Source: Polaribacter aquimarinus
GTDB lineage: Bacteria; Bacteroidota; Bacteroidia; Flavobacteriales; Flavobacteriaceae
Direction of reading: 5' to 3'
NCBI RefSeq assembly: GCF_003129485.1
Contig: NZ_QFFG01000005.1
Location: 62,001 to 126,000, forward strand
DNA length: 64,000 bases
Positions 46,139-55,563 of the stretch are shown one piece after another (the first letter of the stretch is position 1; every line of letters begins with the position of its first letter). The notes beneath the pieces were generated by a model. The model was not told the DNA's origin. It did not search any database and saw nothing but the letters and a program-made list of their open reading frames with translations. The translations under genes were made by a program, and so were the position numbers.

Positions 46139-46147
46139 TAATTTTGC
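46139..46147 (+). promoter_or_regulatory. Candidate -7 promoter element of aspS
   Basis: TAATTTTGC matches the TAnnTTTG element 23 nt before the aspS start. No clear -33 TTTG is seen at the usual distance. Confidence 0.4.
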
Positions 46148-46170
46148 AGCTAAATTTATAGAGATAATTA

Positions 46171-47925
46171 ATGTATAGAAGTCATTCTTGTGGTCAGTTA
46201 AGAGCATCACACATCAATACAGAGGTAACCTTAGCAGGTTGGGTTCAAAAATCGCGTGATAAAGGTTTTATGATTTGGGTCGATTTAAGAGACAGATATG
46301 GAATTACACAATTGATTTTTGACGAAGATCGCACACCAGCAACAATGATGGAAAAAGCAAAGTCTCTAGGTAGAGAATTTGTGATTCAAGTTACAGGAAC
46401 TGTTATTGAGCGTGAGTCTAAAAACGCTAAAATGCCAACGGGTGATGTTGAAGTTTTAGTATCGGATTTAAAGATATTAAATGATGCGAAGTTACCACCA
46501 TTTACTATAGAGGATGAAACTGATGGAGGTGAAGATATAAGAATGAAGTACAGGTATTTAGATATTCGTAGAAATCCAGTAAAAGACAGTTTAATTTTTC
46601 GTCATAAGGTAACAATGGAAGTTAGAAAGTATCTTTCTGACCAAGAATTTATTGAAGTTGAAACCCCTTATTTAATCAAATCTACTCCAGAAGGTGCAAG
46701 AGATTTTGTAGTGCCTTCTCGTATGAATGAAGGGCAGTTTTATGCGTTGCCACAATCTCCGCAAACCTTTAAACAACTATTAATGGTTGGTGGAATGGAT
46801 AAATATTTTCAGATTGTAAAATGTTTTAGAGACGAAGATTTACGTGCAGACAGACAGCCAGAATTTACACAAATAGACTGTGAAATGGCGTTTGTAGAAC
46901 AAGAAGATATTTTAAATATTTTTGAAGGATTAACACTTCATTTACTAAAAGAAATTAACGGAGTTGAGGTTGATAAGTTTCCAAGAATGTTGTTTGATGA
47001 TGCAATGCGTTTGTATGGAAATGACAAACCAGACATCCGTTTTGGAATGGAATTTGGCGAGTTAAATGCAGTTACGCAACACAAAGATTTTGGTATTTTT
47101 AACAACTCAGAATTGGTGGTTGGAATTGCAGTTCCTGGTGGAAATTCATATACTAGAAAGCAAATAGACAACTTAATTAAGTGGGTAAAACGTCCGCAAG
47201 TGGGTGCTTTAGGAATGGTGTATTGTAGAGTTAATGAAGATGGAACATTTAAGAGTTCTGTAGATAAATTTTACGACCAAGAAGATTTAGCAAAATGGGC
47301 GGAAGTTACAGGTGCAAAAGCTGGTGATTTAATCTGTATTTTATCAGGAGAAACCAATAAAGTAAGAACGCAATTGTCTGCTTTACGTATGCACTTAGCA
47401 GAAGAGTTAGGTTTACGTAAACCAAATGAATTTGCACCACTTTGGGTAATTGATTTTCCATTATTAGAATTGGATGAAGAAACAGGGCATTATCACGCAA
47501 TGCATCACCCATTTACATCGCCAAAACCTGGTCAATTAGAGTTGTTAGATTCAAAACCTGGAGAAGTAAAAGCAAATGCTTACGATTTGGTATTGAATGG
47601 AAATGAAATTGGTGGAGGTTCTATTAGAATTCACGATAAGCAAATTCAAGCAACCATGTTAAAACATTTAGGTTTTTCTGATGAAGAAGCCAAAGCTCAA
47701 TTTGGTTTCTTAATGGATGCGTTTGAATATGGTGCACCACCTCATGGAGGTTTGGCTTTTGGTTTAGATAGATTGGTTGCTATTTTAGGTGGTCAAGAAA
47801 CCATACGTGATTTTATTGCATTCCCTAAAAATAATTCAGGTAGAGATGTAATGATTGATGCACCAGCTTTTATAGACGATGAGCAATTAAAAGAATTGAA
47901 TTTAAAATTAGATATTCAAGAATAA
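46171..47925 (+). CDS. aspS: Aspartyl-tRNA synthetase
   Basis: 584 residues, full length. The OB-fold anticodon-binding domain spans about 1-105 ([19 protein letters not shown]). Class II catalytic motifs follow: [17 protein letters not shown], the motif 2 region [18 protein letters not shown] and motif 3 [12 protein letters not shown]. It also has the bacterial insertion domain. It charges tRNA with aspartate. Confidence 0.97.
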   Translation: MYRSHSCGQLRASHINTEVTLAGWVQKSRDKGFMIWVDLRDRYGITQLIFDEDRTPATMMEKAKSLGREFVIQVTGTVIERESKNAKMPTGDVEVLVSDLKILNDAKLPPFTIEDETDGGEDIRMKYRYLDIRRNPVKDSLIFRHKVTMEVRKYLSDQEFIEVETPYLIKSTPEGARDFVVPSRMNEGQFYALPQSPQTFKQLLMVGGMDKYFQIVKCFRDEDLRADRQPEFTQIDCEMAFVEQEDILNIFEGLTLHLLKEINGVEVDKFPRMLFDDAMRLYGNDKPDIRFGMEFGELNAVTQHKDFGIFNNSELVVGIAVPGGNSYTRKQIDNLIKWVKRPQVGALGMVYCRVNEDGTFKSSVDKFYDQEDLAKWAEVTGAKAGDLICILSGETNKVRTQLSALRMHLAEELGLRKPNEFAPLWVIDFPLLELDEETGHYHAMHHPFTSPKPGQLELLDSKPGEVKANAYDLVLNGNEIGGGSIRIHDKQIQATMLKHLGFSDEEAKAQFGFLMDAFEYGAPPHGGLAFGLDRLVAILGGQETIRDFIAFPKNNSGRDVMIDAPAFIDDEQLKELNLKLDIQE

Positions 47926-47927
47926 AT

Positions 47928-47955
47928 AAAAATCCCGCTTTTGCGGGATTTTTTT
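47928..47955 (+). terminator. Terminator of aspS
   Basis: AAAAATCCCGC (47928-47938), loop TTTT, GCGGGATTTTT (47943-47953), T-run after. Confidence 0.9.
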
Positions 47956-47968
47956 ATACATTTAAAGT

Positions 47969-48697
47969 ATGAAAAAACGAATCACACTTTTATTACTTTT
48001 TGTATCAATAATCACTTTCTCACAAGAATTAACAGGAAATCAATTGTTAGAAAAAGCGATCCAATATCACGATCCGAATGGAAATTGGGAAACGTTTAAA
48101 GGAGAACTTTTTGTAACAATGGAAACCCCAAAAGGAAGTCCTAGGAAAAGTAAAATTAATATTGATTTACCAAAACAATATTTTGCTGTAGTTGCAAAAA
48201 GAGATACTATTTCTACAGAATTTATAGTTGATAAAGATGAAATTTATTTTTCATTAAATGGAGATAAAAACCCATCAAAAGAACTCAAAAAGAAATTTAG
48301 CTTAAATGAAAAAAGAGCAAATTTGTATAAAAATTATTACACTTATTTGTACGGATTGCCAATGAAATTGAAAGATGAGGGAACTATTATTCATCAAAAA
48401 GTAGAGAAAAGACTATTTAAAGGAAAAGAGTATTTGGTGTTAAAAGCAACTTATAAAAAAGAAGTAGGTAAAGATACTTGGTATTTTTATTTTAATCCCA
48501 AAACCTATGCAATGGAAGTCTATCAGTTTTTTAAAGATACAAAAGATAGCGGAGAATATATTTTGCTATCCGATTTAGAAACTATCAACGGGGTAAAAAT
48601 GCCAAAAGTAAGAGCTTGGTATTATAATAAAGACAATAAATACCTAGGAACGGATATTTTATCAAAAATAAAATCAATAAATGTCATTTCGAAATGA
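47969..48697 (+). CDS. Secreted LolA-like / DUF6503-type protein
   Basis: 242 residues. Signal peptide 1-19 (ITFSQ). The body is a beta-rich, LolA-like half barrel (ELFVTMETPKG, KYLGTDILSKI), with repeated short strands and a TYLYGLPMKLKD segment typical of Bacteroidota periplasmic proteins. The role is unknown; lipoprotein or lipid handling is possible. The last codons and the stop lie inside a REP-like element (48682-48762), so its C-terminus NVISK may be element-derived. Confidence 0.75.
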   Translation: MKKRITLLLLFVSIITFSQELTGNQLLEKAIQYHDPNGNWETFKGELFVTMETPKGSPRKSKINIDLPKQYFAVVAKRDTISTEFIVDKDEIYFSLNGDKNPSKELKKKFSLNEKRANLYKNYYTYLYGLPMKLKDEGTIIHQKVEKRLFKGKEYLVLKATYKKEVGKDTWYFYFNPKTYAMEVYQFFKDTKDSGEYILLSDLETINGVKMPKVRAWYYNKDNKYLGTDILSKIKSINVISK

Positions 48698-48762
48698 GTG
48701 AAGAATTAATGATTGGGAAACCTCAAAATATCAAATGATTTCTCCACAAGGTATAAATGACA
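48682..48762. repeat. REP-like intergenic palindrome, copy 2
   Basis: Bounded by TGTCATT (48682-48688) and AATGACA (48756-48762). It shares the TGTCATTTCGAA start with the 39472 copy and overlaps the 3' end of the preceding gene. Confidence 0.6.
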
Positions 48763-48775
48763 TAGGATAACAAAA

Positions 48776-50557
48776 ATGCCATCAACAACAAAAATATTTA
48801 GAAAAGTACTATTATGGAGATATAAGCATATTTCTGAGCGACAATTTGTCTATATTTTGAGTGTTTTAGTTGGTTTTTTAGCAGGATTTGGAACCGTTAT
48901 CTTAAAAAACTTGACGCATTATATTCAGCTATTGTTAGATGTTGATTTTTTTAAAAGTTATCAAAATTCGCTTTATTTTATATTTCCAATTATTGGATTG
49001 TTAATTGTGGCAATTATTAAAAAAACGTGGTTAAAAAAACATATTGGCCATGGAATTTCTACAACGCTTTACGCCATTTCTAAACGTAAAGGAATCATTC
49101 CTAATTATAATATTTACGCATCATTAATAACGGCACCAATTACAGTTGGTTTTGGTGGTTCTGTTGGTTTACAAGGGCCTGCAGTAAGCGCAGGAACTGC
49201 TTTGGCATCATATACGTCAAAGTTGTTTCACATGAATACCAAAACACGAATGTTGTTAATTGGTTGTGCCACTGCAGGTGCAATGTCGTCAATGTTTAAG
49301 GCGCCCATTGCGGGTATCGTTTTTGCTTTAGAAGTTTTCAGTTTAGATATCGCATTTGTATCATTAGTTCCGTTATTGTTGGCTTCGGTTTCAGCAATTG
49401 TAACTTCATATTTATTTTTGGGTTCTGATGTCTTATTAGGTTTTGAATTGAATGATAAATTCGAAATAAATGATATTGGTTTTTATGCCATTTTCGGAAT
49501 CATAACAGGAATCGCTTCTGTATATTTTTCTGTAATTTATTTTGCGATTAGAAAGTTCTTTTACCAATTTAAAAACCGGTTTGTAAGACTGATTATTGGG
49601 AGTGTTATTATTGGTTTTATACTGTATTTAATGCCGTCATTATATGGTGAGGGTTACAGTTTAATAAACAACCTTTTAAAAGGAAATCATATTGCCGCAA
49701 TTGGAAATACACCGTTTTCTTTTGATCATGAAAATATCTGGTTAATTATTATATTTTTATTATTAATTACATTATTTAAAGCCATTGCCATGAGTACTAC
49801 TTTTGCAGCTGGTGGAGTTGGGGGTATCTTTATTCCGACACTAGTTATGGGTTCTGCACTTGGAAATGCTTTTGCAAAAATTATTAATAATTTGGGTTTA
49901 GGCTTCAATGTTTCTGAAGCGAATTTTACCTTAATTGGAATGACAGGATTAATGGCAGGAGTTTTACACGCACCTTTAACCGCAATTTTCTTAATTGCTG
50001 AAATTACAGGAGGTTATGACCTATTTGTGCCATTAATGTTGGTAGCTGCCATTTCTTTTTCCATCACAAAATATTTTGTTTCAAATTCCATTTACACCTA
50101 TAAATTGGCACAAAGAGGAGAACTTATTACACATAACAAAGATAAAAATGTGATGATGATGTTGGATGTTGATGATTTAATTGAAACCAATTTTAAGTCA
50201 GTTCAGCCCGAAATGATGTTAGGCGAAATGTTAAAAAAAGCAGTTGCTACTTCTGCAAGAAATATCTTTCCTGTGATTAATGAGGAAAAAGAATTTTTAG
50301 GAATTGTCTTGTTAGATGATATTCGTCCAGTAATGTTTGATACAGAAATGTACAATAGCGTTACTGTAGAAGCAATTATGAAATCTGCTCCAGAAATTAT
50401 TCAAGAATCAGAGTCTGTTGAAACTGTGATGAAGAAGTTTAAAACTAGTGGGGCTTGGAATTTACCTGTTGTAAATGATGGAAAATACATTGGCTTTATC
50501 TCTAAATCGAAACTACTTACAGCTTATAGAAATAAACTAGTAGAAGTAACTGCATAG
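48776..50557 (+). CDS. CLC-type chloride channel/transporter with CBS domains
   Basis: 593 residues. Ten or more membrane helices at about 20-440, then two CBS domains (about 460-585). CLC signature regions: GHGIST (GSGIP equivalent), GGSVGLQGPAVSAG (GREGP equivalent), KAPIAGIVFALE and GGVGGIFIPTLVMG. The gating Glu is replaced by Gln, and the residue matching the inner proton-site Glu is Val. This suggests channel-like rather than proton-coupled chloride movement, which is an inference. The start at 48776 follows a REP-like element. Confidence 0.9.
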   Translation: MPSTTKIFRKVLLWRYKHISERQFVYILSVLVGFLAGFGTVILKNLTHYIQLLLDVDFFKSYQNSLYFIFPIIGLLIVAIIKKTWLKKHIGHGISTTLYAISKRKGIIPNYNIYASLITAPITVGFGGSVGLQGPAVSAGTALASYTSKLFHMNTKTRMLLIGCATAGAMSSMFKAPIAGIVFALEVFSLDIAFVSLVPLLLASVSAIVTSYLFLGSDVLLGFELNDKFEINDIGFYAIFGIITGIASVYFSVIYFAIRKFFYQFKNRFVRLIIGSVIIGFILYLMPSLYGEGYSLINNLLKGNHIAAIGNTPFSFDHENIWLIIIFLLLITLFKAIAMSTTFAAGGVGGIFIPTLVMGSALGNAFAKIINNLGLGFNVSEANFTLIGMTGLMAGVLHAPLTAIFLIAEITGGYDLFVPLMLVAAISFSITKYFVSNSIYTYKLAQRGELITHNKDKNVMMMLDVDDLIETNFKSVQPEMMLGEMLKKAVATSARNIFPVINEEKEFLGIVLLDDIRPVMFDTEMYNSVTVEAIMKSAPEIIQESESVETVMKKFKTSGAWNLPVVNDGKYIGFISKSKLLTAYRNKLVEVTA

Positions 50558-50614
50558 AAGTTTTACCTTTTGCTACTCGCTTTTTGGTTCCTCAAAAGAG
50601 TTCAAACAATTCGC

Positions 50615-50640
50615 TGTCATTCTTGCGAAGTCAGGAATTT
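50615..50640. repeat. Half REP-like element
   Basis: TGTCATTCTTGCGAAG at 50615-50630 resembles the left end of Flavobacteriaceae intergenic palindromes, but no matching right end is seen before the next gene. Confidence 0.35.
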
Positions 50641-50644
50641 AAAC

Positions 50645-51565
50645 TTACTTTATTGTAGTTGTCTGTCTCTGCAAAAAAGACAATACTTTATCTGGAAAAT
50701 CTGTAAAAGCACCATCAGCATTGGCTTCAACTAAAATTGTCTGCATCATTTCTTTAAAAGTAGAAAATTCATCTAAATTATCCGCTCTAAAAGTGTATGG
50801 ATGCACTTTTAAATTTAAGTTATGTGCATTAGAAATTAAGGAAGTAAATTGCCATTTATCATTTACTTTTTTATCTAAAATTTGCTTGTACCATGGTCCA
50901 ATTCCATTTGCATAAGTAGCATAATGCTTGAGTTGATTGGTTTCTTCACTAAATTCTATCAACTGGACTAAAAATAATTTAGATCTCAATTCAACACGTA
51001 TCCTCTCTAATTCTTTAGCATCAAAACATTGTAAAATGCAATTATCCTTTTGGGTTTTGTAACCATAATCCGAAAGAATTTTTAAAACAACTTCAGTTAA
51101 ATTTTTCCCTTCTTTTTGATGAAAAACAGGTGCTTTTATTTCGGGATAAATACCAATATTTTTCCCTGTACTTTTGTTTAATCCTTGAATCAGTTCAATT
51201 TCTTCTTGTAAAGAATGGAGTTTAAAATTTCCTTTATCTTTTGGAAATCGATTAGGGTACACTTGTTTGCCAGTTTTTGGATAGAATCGCTCTCTTACAT
51301 TAAGAGTTTTTAGTTCATTAAATGTAAAATCGATGACGTAAAATCGGCCGTCATTTCGTGCTCTTTTAGGAAATTTTATAGCAACATCAGTAACATCATC
51401 TAAATAAATATCATGAATTACTATAGGAACATCATCTTTACTCAATACTAAATCTTGTTCAATAAAATCGACATTCATTGCATATGCCATAGCTTTGGCT
51501 TCTATAGTATGTTCAGGTAAATACCCTGAAGCACCTCTGTGTGCAATGACTATTTTTTTATCCAT
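50645..51565 (-). CDS. Glycerophosphodiester phosphodiesterase
   Basis: 306 residues from ATG 51565-51563; a TTG at 51577 is a weaker start. The GDPD motif IAHRGASGYLPEHT opens the protein, followed by EQDLVLSKDDVPIVIHD (metal/catalytic His and Glu), and a C-terminal VHPYTFRADN and DGAFTDFPD. No signal peptide is seen, unlike most GlpQ proteins, so it is likely cytoplasmic. It hydrolyses glycerophosphodiesters to glycerol-3-phosphate and an alcohol. Confidence 0.92.
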   Translation of the reverse strand: MDKKIVIAHRGASGYLPEHTIEAKAMAYAMNVDFIEQDLVLSKDDVPIVIHDIYLDDVTDVAIKFPKRARNDGRFYVIDFTFNELKTLNVRERFYPKTGKQVYPNRFPKDKGNFKLHSLQEEIELIQGLNKSTGKNIGIYPEIKAPVFHQKEGKNLTEVVLKILSDYGYKTQKDNCILQCFDAKELERIRVELRSKLFLVQLIEFSEETNQLKHYATYANGIGPWYKQILDKKVNDKWQFTSLISNAHNLNLKVHPYTFRADNLDEFSTFKEMMQTILVEANADGAFTDFPDKVLSFLQRQTTTIK

Positions 51566-51603
51566 TTTTGATTTCAATTAAAAAAATAAAGATAGAACTT
51601 TTG

Positions 51604-51611
51604 TATTTTTG
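51604..51611 (+). promoter_or_regulatory. Candidate -7 element giving a near-leaderless transcript
   Basis: TATTTTTG is only 4 nt before ATG 51616, so transcription would begin at or close to the start codon. Confidence 0.45.
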
Positions 51612-51615
51612 TAAG

Positions 51616-51855
51616 ATGAAATTAGCATTAAAAATAATGTTTGTCATTTTTGTGGTTTGGATGATTATTGGTGCATATCTGGTGAACACCGAACACGAAA
51701 AAGCACAAATTGTCATGGGGTTAGGTGTTTTATATTTATCATTTCTATTTATGCCTCTTTTTATTTATTACAGATATAGAGATGGTAAATACAAAAAATA
51801 TATTATTAATGATGAAAAATTGAAAAATGCTTTTAAAAATATAGGCAAGGATTAA
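51616..51855 (+). CDS. Small membrane protein
   Basis: 79 residues from ATG 51616; a longer TTG/ATG reading from 51568 would include the promoter. Two hydrophobic helices (about 2-24 and 34-55) and a basic, Lys/Tyr-rich tail (YRYRDGKYKKYI). The family and role are unknown. It overlaps the convergent nuclease gene by 4 nt. Confidence 0.6.
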   Translation: MKLALKIMFVIFVVWMIIGAYLVNTEHEKAQIVMGLGVLYLSFLFMPLFIYYRYRDGKYKKYIINDEKLKNAFKNIGKD

Positions 51856-52814
51856 TCTTTCTTTTTTAAAAATGCATATACAGGAAAGTGATCTGAAAAC
51901 CCACCTTGGTACCATTTACCAATATAAGTTCTAAATGGACTTCCTTTTAACTTACCTCGAAAAACTTTCATCCATTTTTTGTTAAACACTTCAGCGTGTT
52001 TAAAATATAAATCACCTTCTTTTTTTTCTAAAAAGCTTTTACTGAAGATGATTTGATCGAATAAGTTCCAGTTTCCATTATAAGTTAAAGTTCCATTTCC
52101 TTTAGCTAATAAACTTTGCATTGGGTTATAGAAGTCGTCTAAAACTAAATGTTCTTTGATGCTTTTACTAGTTGGGTCGTCATTAAAATCACCCATAATT
52201 ATAATTTTTGGATTTAATTCTTTTTCACGAATATCATCGATAATACTTCTTGCAGTTTTTGCAGCTGAAATTCTTTTATGTTCTGTTGCTTTTGCTCCTT
52301 CTCTTCTTGACGACCAATGATTGACTAAAATATGTACCAATTCACCTTTTAAATTTCCACTCACTTTTAAAATATCTCTAGTGTAATCTCTTGCTCCTTC
52401 TTCATCTTCTAAATACACAGGAAAGGTTTCTGAATCGATTAACTCAAAAACTAGTTTGTTGTACAGAAGCGCAACATCAATTCCGCGTTCATCAGGAGAA
52501 TCGTAATGAACAAAACCGTAATGATGCCTTCTTAAATTGGAAGAATTTACCAAATCAGAAACTACTTTTGCATTTTCTACTTCTACCAAACCAACAATGG
52601 CAGGAGGTAATTTAGAACGATGAATTCCTAATTGAGAAATCACAGAACTTAATCTTTTAATCTTTTTTTTATAACGTTTGTATCCCCATTTTTTTTTTCC
52701 ATTTCTGGTAAAATCATCATCTAAAGTATTTGGGTTGTCTTTAGTATCGAATAAATTTTCAACGTTGTAAAATCCTACTGTTATTGTGTTTTCTTCTTTT
52801 TTTGATGAGAACAT
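51852..52814 (-). CDS. Endonuclease/exonuclease/phosphatase-family protein
   Basis: 320 residues. EEP-fold motifs: GFYNVENLFDTKDN, VGLVEVEN (metal Glu), NHWSSRREG, IIMGDFNDDPTS and a final GGFSDHFPVYAFL. No signal peptide is seen. Members cleave phosphodiesters in nucleic acids or lipids; the substrate is unknown. Confidence 0.9.
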   Translation of the reverse strand: MFSSKKEENTITVGFYNVENLFDTKDNPNTLDDDFTRNGKKKWGYKRYKKKIKRLSSVISQLGIHRSKLPPAIVGLVEVENAKVVSDLVNSSNLRRHHYGFVHYDSPDERGIDVALLYNKLVFELIDSETFPVYLEDEEGARDYTRDILKVSGNLKGELVHILVNHWSSRREGAKATEHKRISAAKTARSIIDDIREKELNPKIIIMGDFNDDPTSKSIKEHLVLDDFYNPMQSLLAKGNGTLTYNGNWNLFDQIIFSKSFLEKKEGDLYFKHAEVFNKKWMKVFRGKLKGSPFRTYIGKWYQGGFSDHFPVYAFLKKKD

Positions 52815-52979
52815 ATAATATGTTTTAAACGTAAATGTAATAAAATAATATGACCAATTTCATAACCTAAAAAATATGTTTTGATAACATTATAATGAAC
52901 TCTATTGAAATTACTAGAATTAATTTTGCATTACTAAATATTTCTAGAAAAAGAAGAAGTATTGAATTTGAATTAATTA

Positions 52980-53009
52980 ATAAAACCTCAATCTAATTGA
53001 GGTTTTTTT
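52980..53009 (+). terminator. Terminator-like hairpin before hflX
   Basis: AAAACCTCAAT and ATTGAGGTTTT with loop CTA and a long T-run. The only plus-strand candidate it could terminate is a 33-codon frame at 52895-52996, described in the findings. Confidence 0.7.
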
Positions 53010-53031
53010 GTACAAAGGAATCAAATTGTTA

Positions 53032-53039
53032 TACTTTTG
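53032..53039 (+). promoter_or_regulatory. Candidate -7 element of hflX
   Basis: TACTTTTG lies 6 nt before ATG 53046, so the transcript would be nearly leaderless. Confidence 0.45.
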
Positions 53040-53045
53040 TATTCT

Positions 53046-54254
53046 ATGATAGATCAAAAAGAAGCAAAATCTGAAAAAGCGGTTTTAATCGGAATTATAA
53101 CCCAACAACAAGACGAAACAAAATCTGAAGAGTATTTAGACGAACTTGAGTTTTTAACTACAACTGCTGGTGGAGTTACCGTAAAACGTTTTGTGCAGAA
53201 GATGGAAAGACCTAATCCTAAAACTTTTTTAGGAACTGGAAAATTAGATGAAGTTAGAGATTATATTCAAGCACATCATATTGGTACTGCTATTTTTGAT
53301 GACGAGCTTTCTCCTGCTCAACTTAGAAATATTGAGAAAATTTTAGATTGTAAAATTTTAGATAGAACTAATTTAATTCTAGATATTTTTGCGCAAAGAG
53401 CACAAACAAGTTCTGCGAAAACACAAGTAGAATTAGCCCAAAGCGAATATTTACTACCTCGTTTAACACGACTTTGGACGCACCTTGACAAACAAAAAGG
53501 GGGGATTGGAATGCGTGGACCTGGAGAAACAGAAATAGAAACCGATAGACGTATTATTCGTGATAAAATTGCGATCTTAAAAAAACGTTTGAAAACTATC
53601 GACAAGCAAATGGCAGTTCAACGTAAAAATCGGGGAAAAATGGTTCGAGTTGCGTTGGTTGGTTATACAAATGTTGGGAAATCTACCTTAATGAATGTGA
53701 TTAGTAAAAGCGATGTTTTTGCAGAGAATAAACTATTTGCAACTTTAGATACCACAGTTCGTAAAGTGGTGATTAAGAACATTCCTTTTTTAATGACAGA
53801 TACTGTTGGTTTTATTAGAAAACTACCTACGCAATTAGTAGAATCGTTTAAATCTACTTTAGATGAAGTTCGTGAAGCAGATTTATTACTGCATGTAGTT
53901 GATATTTCCCACCCAAATTTTGAAGATCATATTGCATCTGTGAATACCATTTTAGATGATATAAAATGTGCTGACAAACCTACTTTAATGGTGTTTAATA
54001 AGATTGATGCGTATTCTCATGAAACGATTGATGAAGATGATTTAGTAACAGAAAGAGGAAAAGAGCATTATACTTTACAAGACTGGAAAAAAACGTGGAT
54101 GAATGATTACGATGTGGAATCTATCTTTATTTCTGCCTTAAACAAAGAGAACTTAGAAGATTTTAAAGAGAAAACTTACGAAGAGGTAAAGAAAATTCAT
54201 ATTCAACGTTTTCCTTATAACGACTTTTTGTATTATGAGTATAAGGAGGAGTAA
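53046..54254 (+). CDS. hflX: Ribosome-associated GTPase HflX
   Basis: 402 residues from ATG 53046; a TTG at 53037 overlaps the promoter. N-terminal HflX domain (EYLDELEFLTTTAGG, PNPKTFLGTGKLDEV), a coiled segment (GPGETEIETDRR), then a GTPase domain with G1 GYTNVGKST, G3 DTVGFI and G4 NKID. It helps rescue or recycle stalled ribosomes. Motifs are complete. Confidence 0.95.
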   Translation: MIDQKEAKSEKAVLIGIITQQQDETKSEEYLDELEFLTTTAGGVTVKRFVQKMERPNPKTFLGTGKLDEVRDYIQAHHIGTAIFDDELSPAQLRNIEKILDCKILDRTNLILDIFAQRAQTSSAKTQVELAQSEYLLPRLTRLWTHLDKQKGGIGMRGPGETEIETDRRIIRDKIAILKKRLKTIDKQMAVQRKNRGKMVRVALVGYTNVGKSTLMNVISKSDVFAENKLFATLDTTVRKVVIKNIPFLMTDTVGFIRKLPTQLVESFKSTLDEVREADLLLHVVDISHPNFEDHIASVNTILDDIKCADKPTLMVFNKIDAYSHETIDEDDLVTERGKEHYTLQDWKKTWMNDYDVESIFISALNKENLEDFKEKTYEEVKKIHIQRFPYNDFLYYEYKEE

Positions 54255-54299
54255 TAAATAATAATGAAACCAACTATCGTTAAAAATGAAAAAAATTTA

Positions 54300-54335
54300 A
54301 AAACCTTGAATAAATTAATTTCAAGAGGTTTTTAT
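54300..54335 (+). terminator. Hairpin after hflX
   Basis: AAAACCTTGAA (54300-54310) pairs with TTCAAGAGGTTTT (54320-54332) with a small bulge and a T-run. Confidence 0.6.
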
Positions 54336-54372
54336 GAAGGTTTTATAGAGAATAACAAGATTAGTTTTACTC

Positions 54373-55482
54373 TTATTTCCCATCCTCAATAATTCCCATT
54401 TTTTTGGCGCGATTTTCCCAAGATTTTCTAGCGTAAGATTGTAAATCCGCAATGTTATCAGATTCGTCCATAATTTCTAAACCTAATAAAGTTTCTATAA
54501 CATCTTCTTGAGAAACGAGTCCACTTACAGAACCATATTCATCTACCACTAAAGCTATATGTTCTCTTTCTTTAATTAATTTGTCAAACAAATCCGGAAT
54601 AGATAAATCTTTTTTTGTTACTAAAATGGTTCTTTTAATACTTTCTAGTTTACTTTCTCCTTTTCCATCTATGAGCGCTTTGTACAAATCGTCTTTTAAA
54701 AAATAGCCAGTAATTTCATCTGGATTTTCTGCAAAAACCGGAATTCTAGAAAAGCGTAATGTTTTATGAGCATCGTAAAAAGACTGTATTGTTTCGTTTT
54801 CGTCAGATAGTTTTAAAACAGACCTTGGAGTCATAATGTCATTAACTTGTATCTCTTTAAAACCTATTAAATTTCGAATAACTTTACTTTCGTTTTCTTT
54901 AAAAACACCTTCTTTTTCTGCCATATCTGCCATTACTAAAAAGCTTTCTCTGCTCAAAACACTTCCATGACCTTTTCCTCCAATTAATTTGGTTGTTAAC
55001 TGTAGTACCCATAAAACACCTGAATATTTCAATGGAAAAATCATTAATTTTAAGGCTTTAGAAGTAAAGTTAGCTAACTGTTTCCAATATGTAGCACCAA
55101 TAGTTTTTGGTATAATTTCTGAGGCTACTAAAATTAATATTGTCATGATAGTAGATACCAGACCAACCATAATATCCTCTGTAAATTTTACCCCCAAAAT
55201 ATTTCTAGTTGTTGTTCCATAAATTTCTGCATAAGCTACTTTTGCTTGTACACCCACTAAAATTGCACCTACCGTATGTGCAATAGTATTTATGGTTAAA
55301 ATGGCAATTAAGGGCTTATCTACATCTTTTTTTAAAGTTTCTAATTCAGAAGCATATTCAAGCCCTTCACTCTTTTTTAAATTGATAAAGGTTGGCGTAA
55401 TACTTAGTAAAACAGCTTCTAAAATAGAGCACAAAAAAGAAAAGAAAATAGAAATGATTGCGTAAATGATTAGTAACGACAT
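54373..55482 (-). CDS. CNNM/hemolysin-type membrane protein with CBS domains
   Basis: 369 residues. A DUF21 (CNNM) membrane domain spans about 1-165 with three or four helices (AVLLSITPTFINL, NTIAHTVGAILVG), followed by two CBS domains (about 190-350, VNDIMTPRSVLKLS and ALVVDEYGSVSGLVSQED). The C-terminal CorC_HlyC domain found in longer relatives is absent. It is probably a magnesium or other cation transport-related protein. Confidence 0.9.
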   Translation of the reverse strand: MSLLIIYAIISIFFSFLCSILEAVLLSITPTFINLKKSEGLEYASELETLKKDVDKPLIAILTINTIAHTVGAILVGVQAKVAYAEIYGTTTRNILGVKFTEDIMVGLVSTIMTILILVASEIIPKTIGATYWKQLANFTSKALKLMIFPLKYSGVLWVLQLTTKLIGGKGHGSVLSRESFLVMADMAEKEGVFKENESKVIRNLIGFKEIQVNDIMTPRSVLKLSDENETIQSFYDAHKTLRFSRIPVFAENPDEITGYFLKDDLYKALIDGKGESKLESIKRTILVTKKDLSIPDLFDKLIKEREHIALVVDEYGSVSGLVSQEDVIETLLGLEIMDESDNIADLQSYARKSWENRAKKMGIIEDGK

Positions 55483-55510
55483 CTAAAAGGTTTTATGGCA
55501 AAAATAGTAA

Positions 55511-55546
55511 AATAAAAAACCCCAAGAATCTCTTCTTGAGGTTAAT
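55511..55546 (-). terminator. Terminator of the DUF3078 gene at 55564
   Basis: On the minus strand AACCTCAAGAA pairs with TTCTTGGGGTT and is followed by TTTTATTTT. Confidence 0.75.
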
Positions 55547-55563
55547 CATTAAAAAAAATGTTT

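Noticed and set aside
54264..54392. 42-codon frame between hflX and the CNNM-type gene
   Set aside because: It contains the hflX terminator hairpin and runs into the coding end of the opposite gene; no family resemblance is seen.
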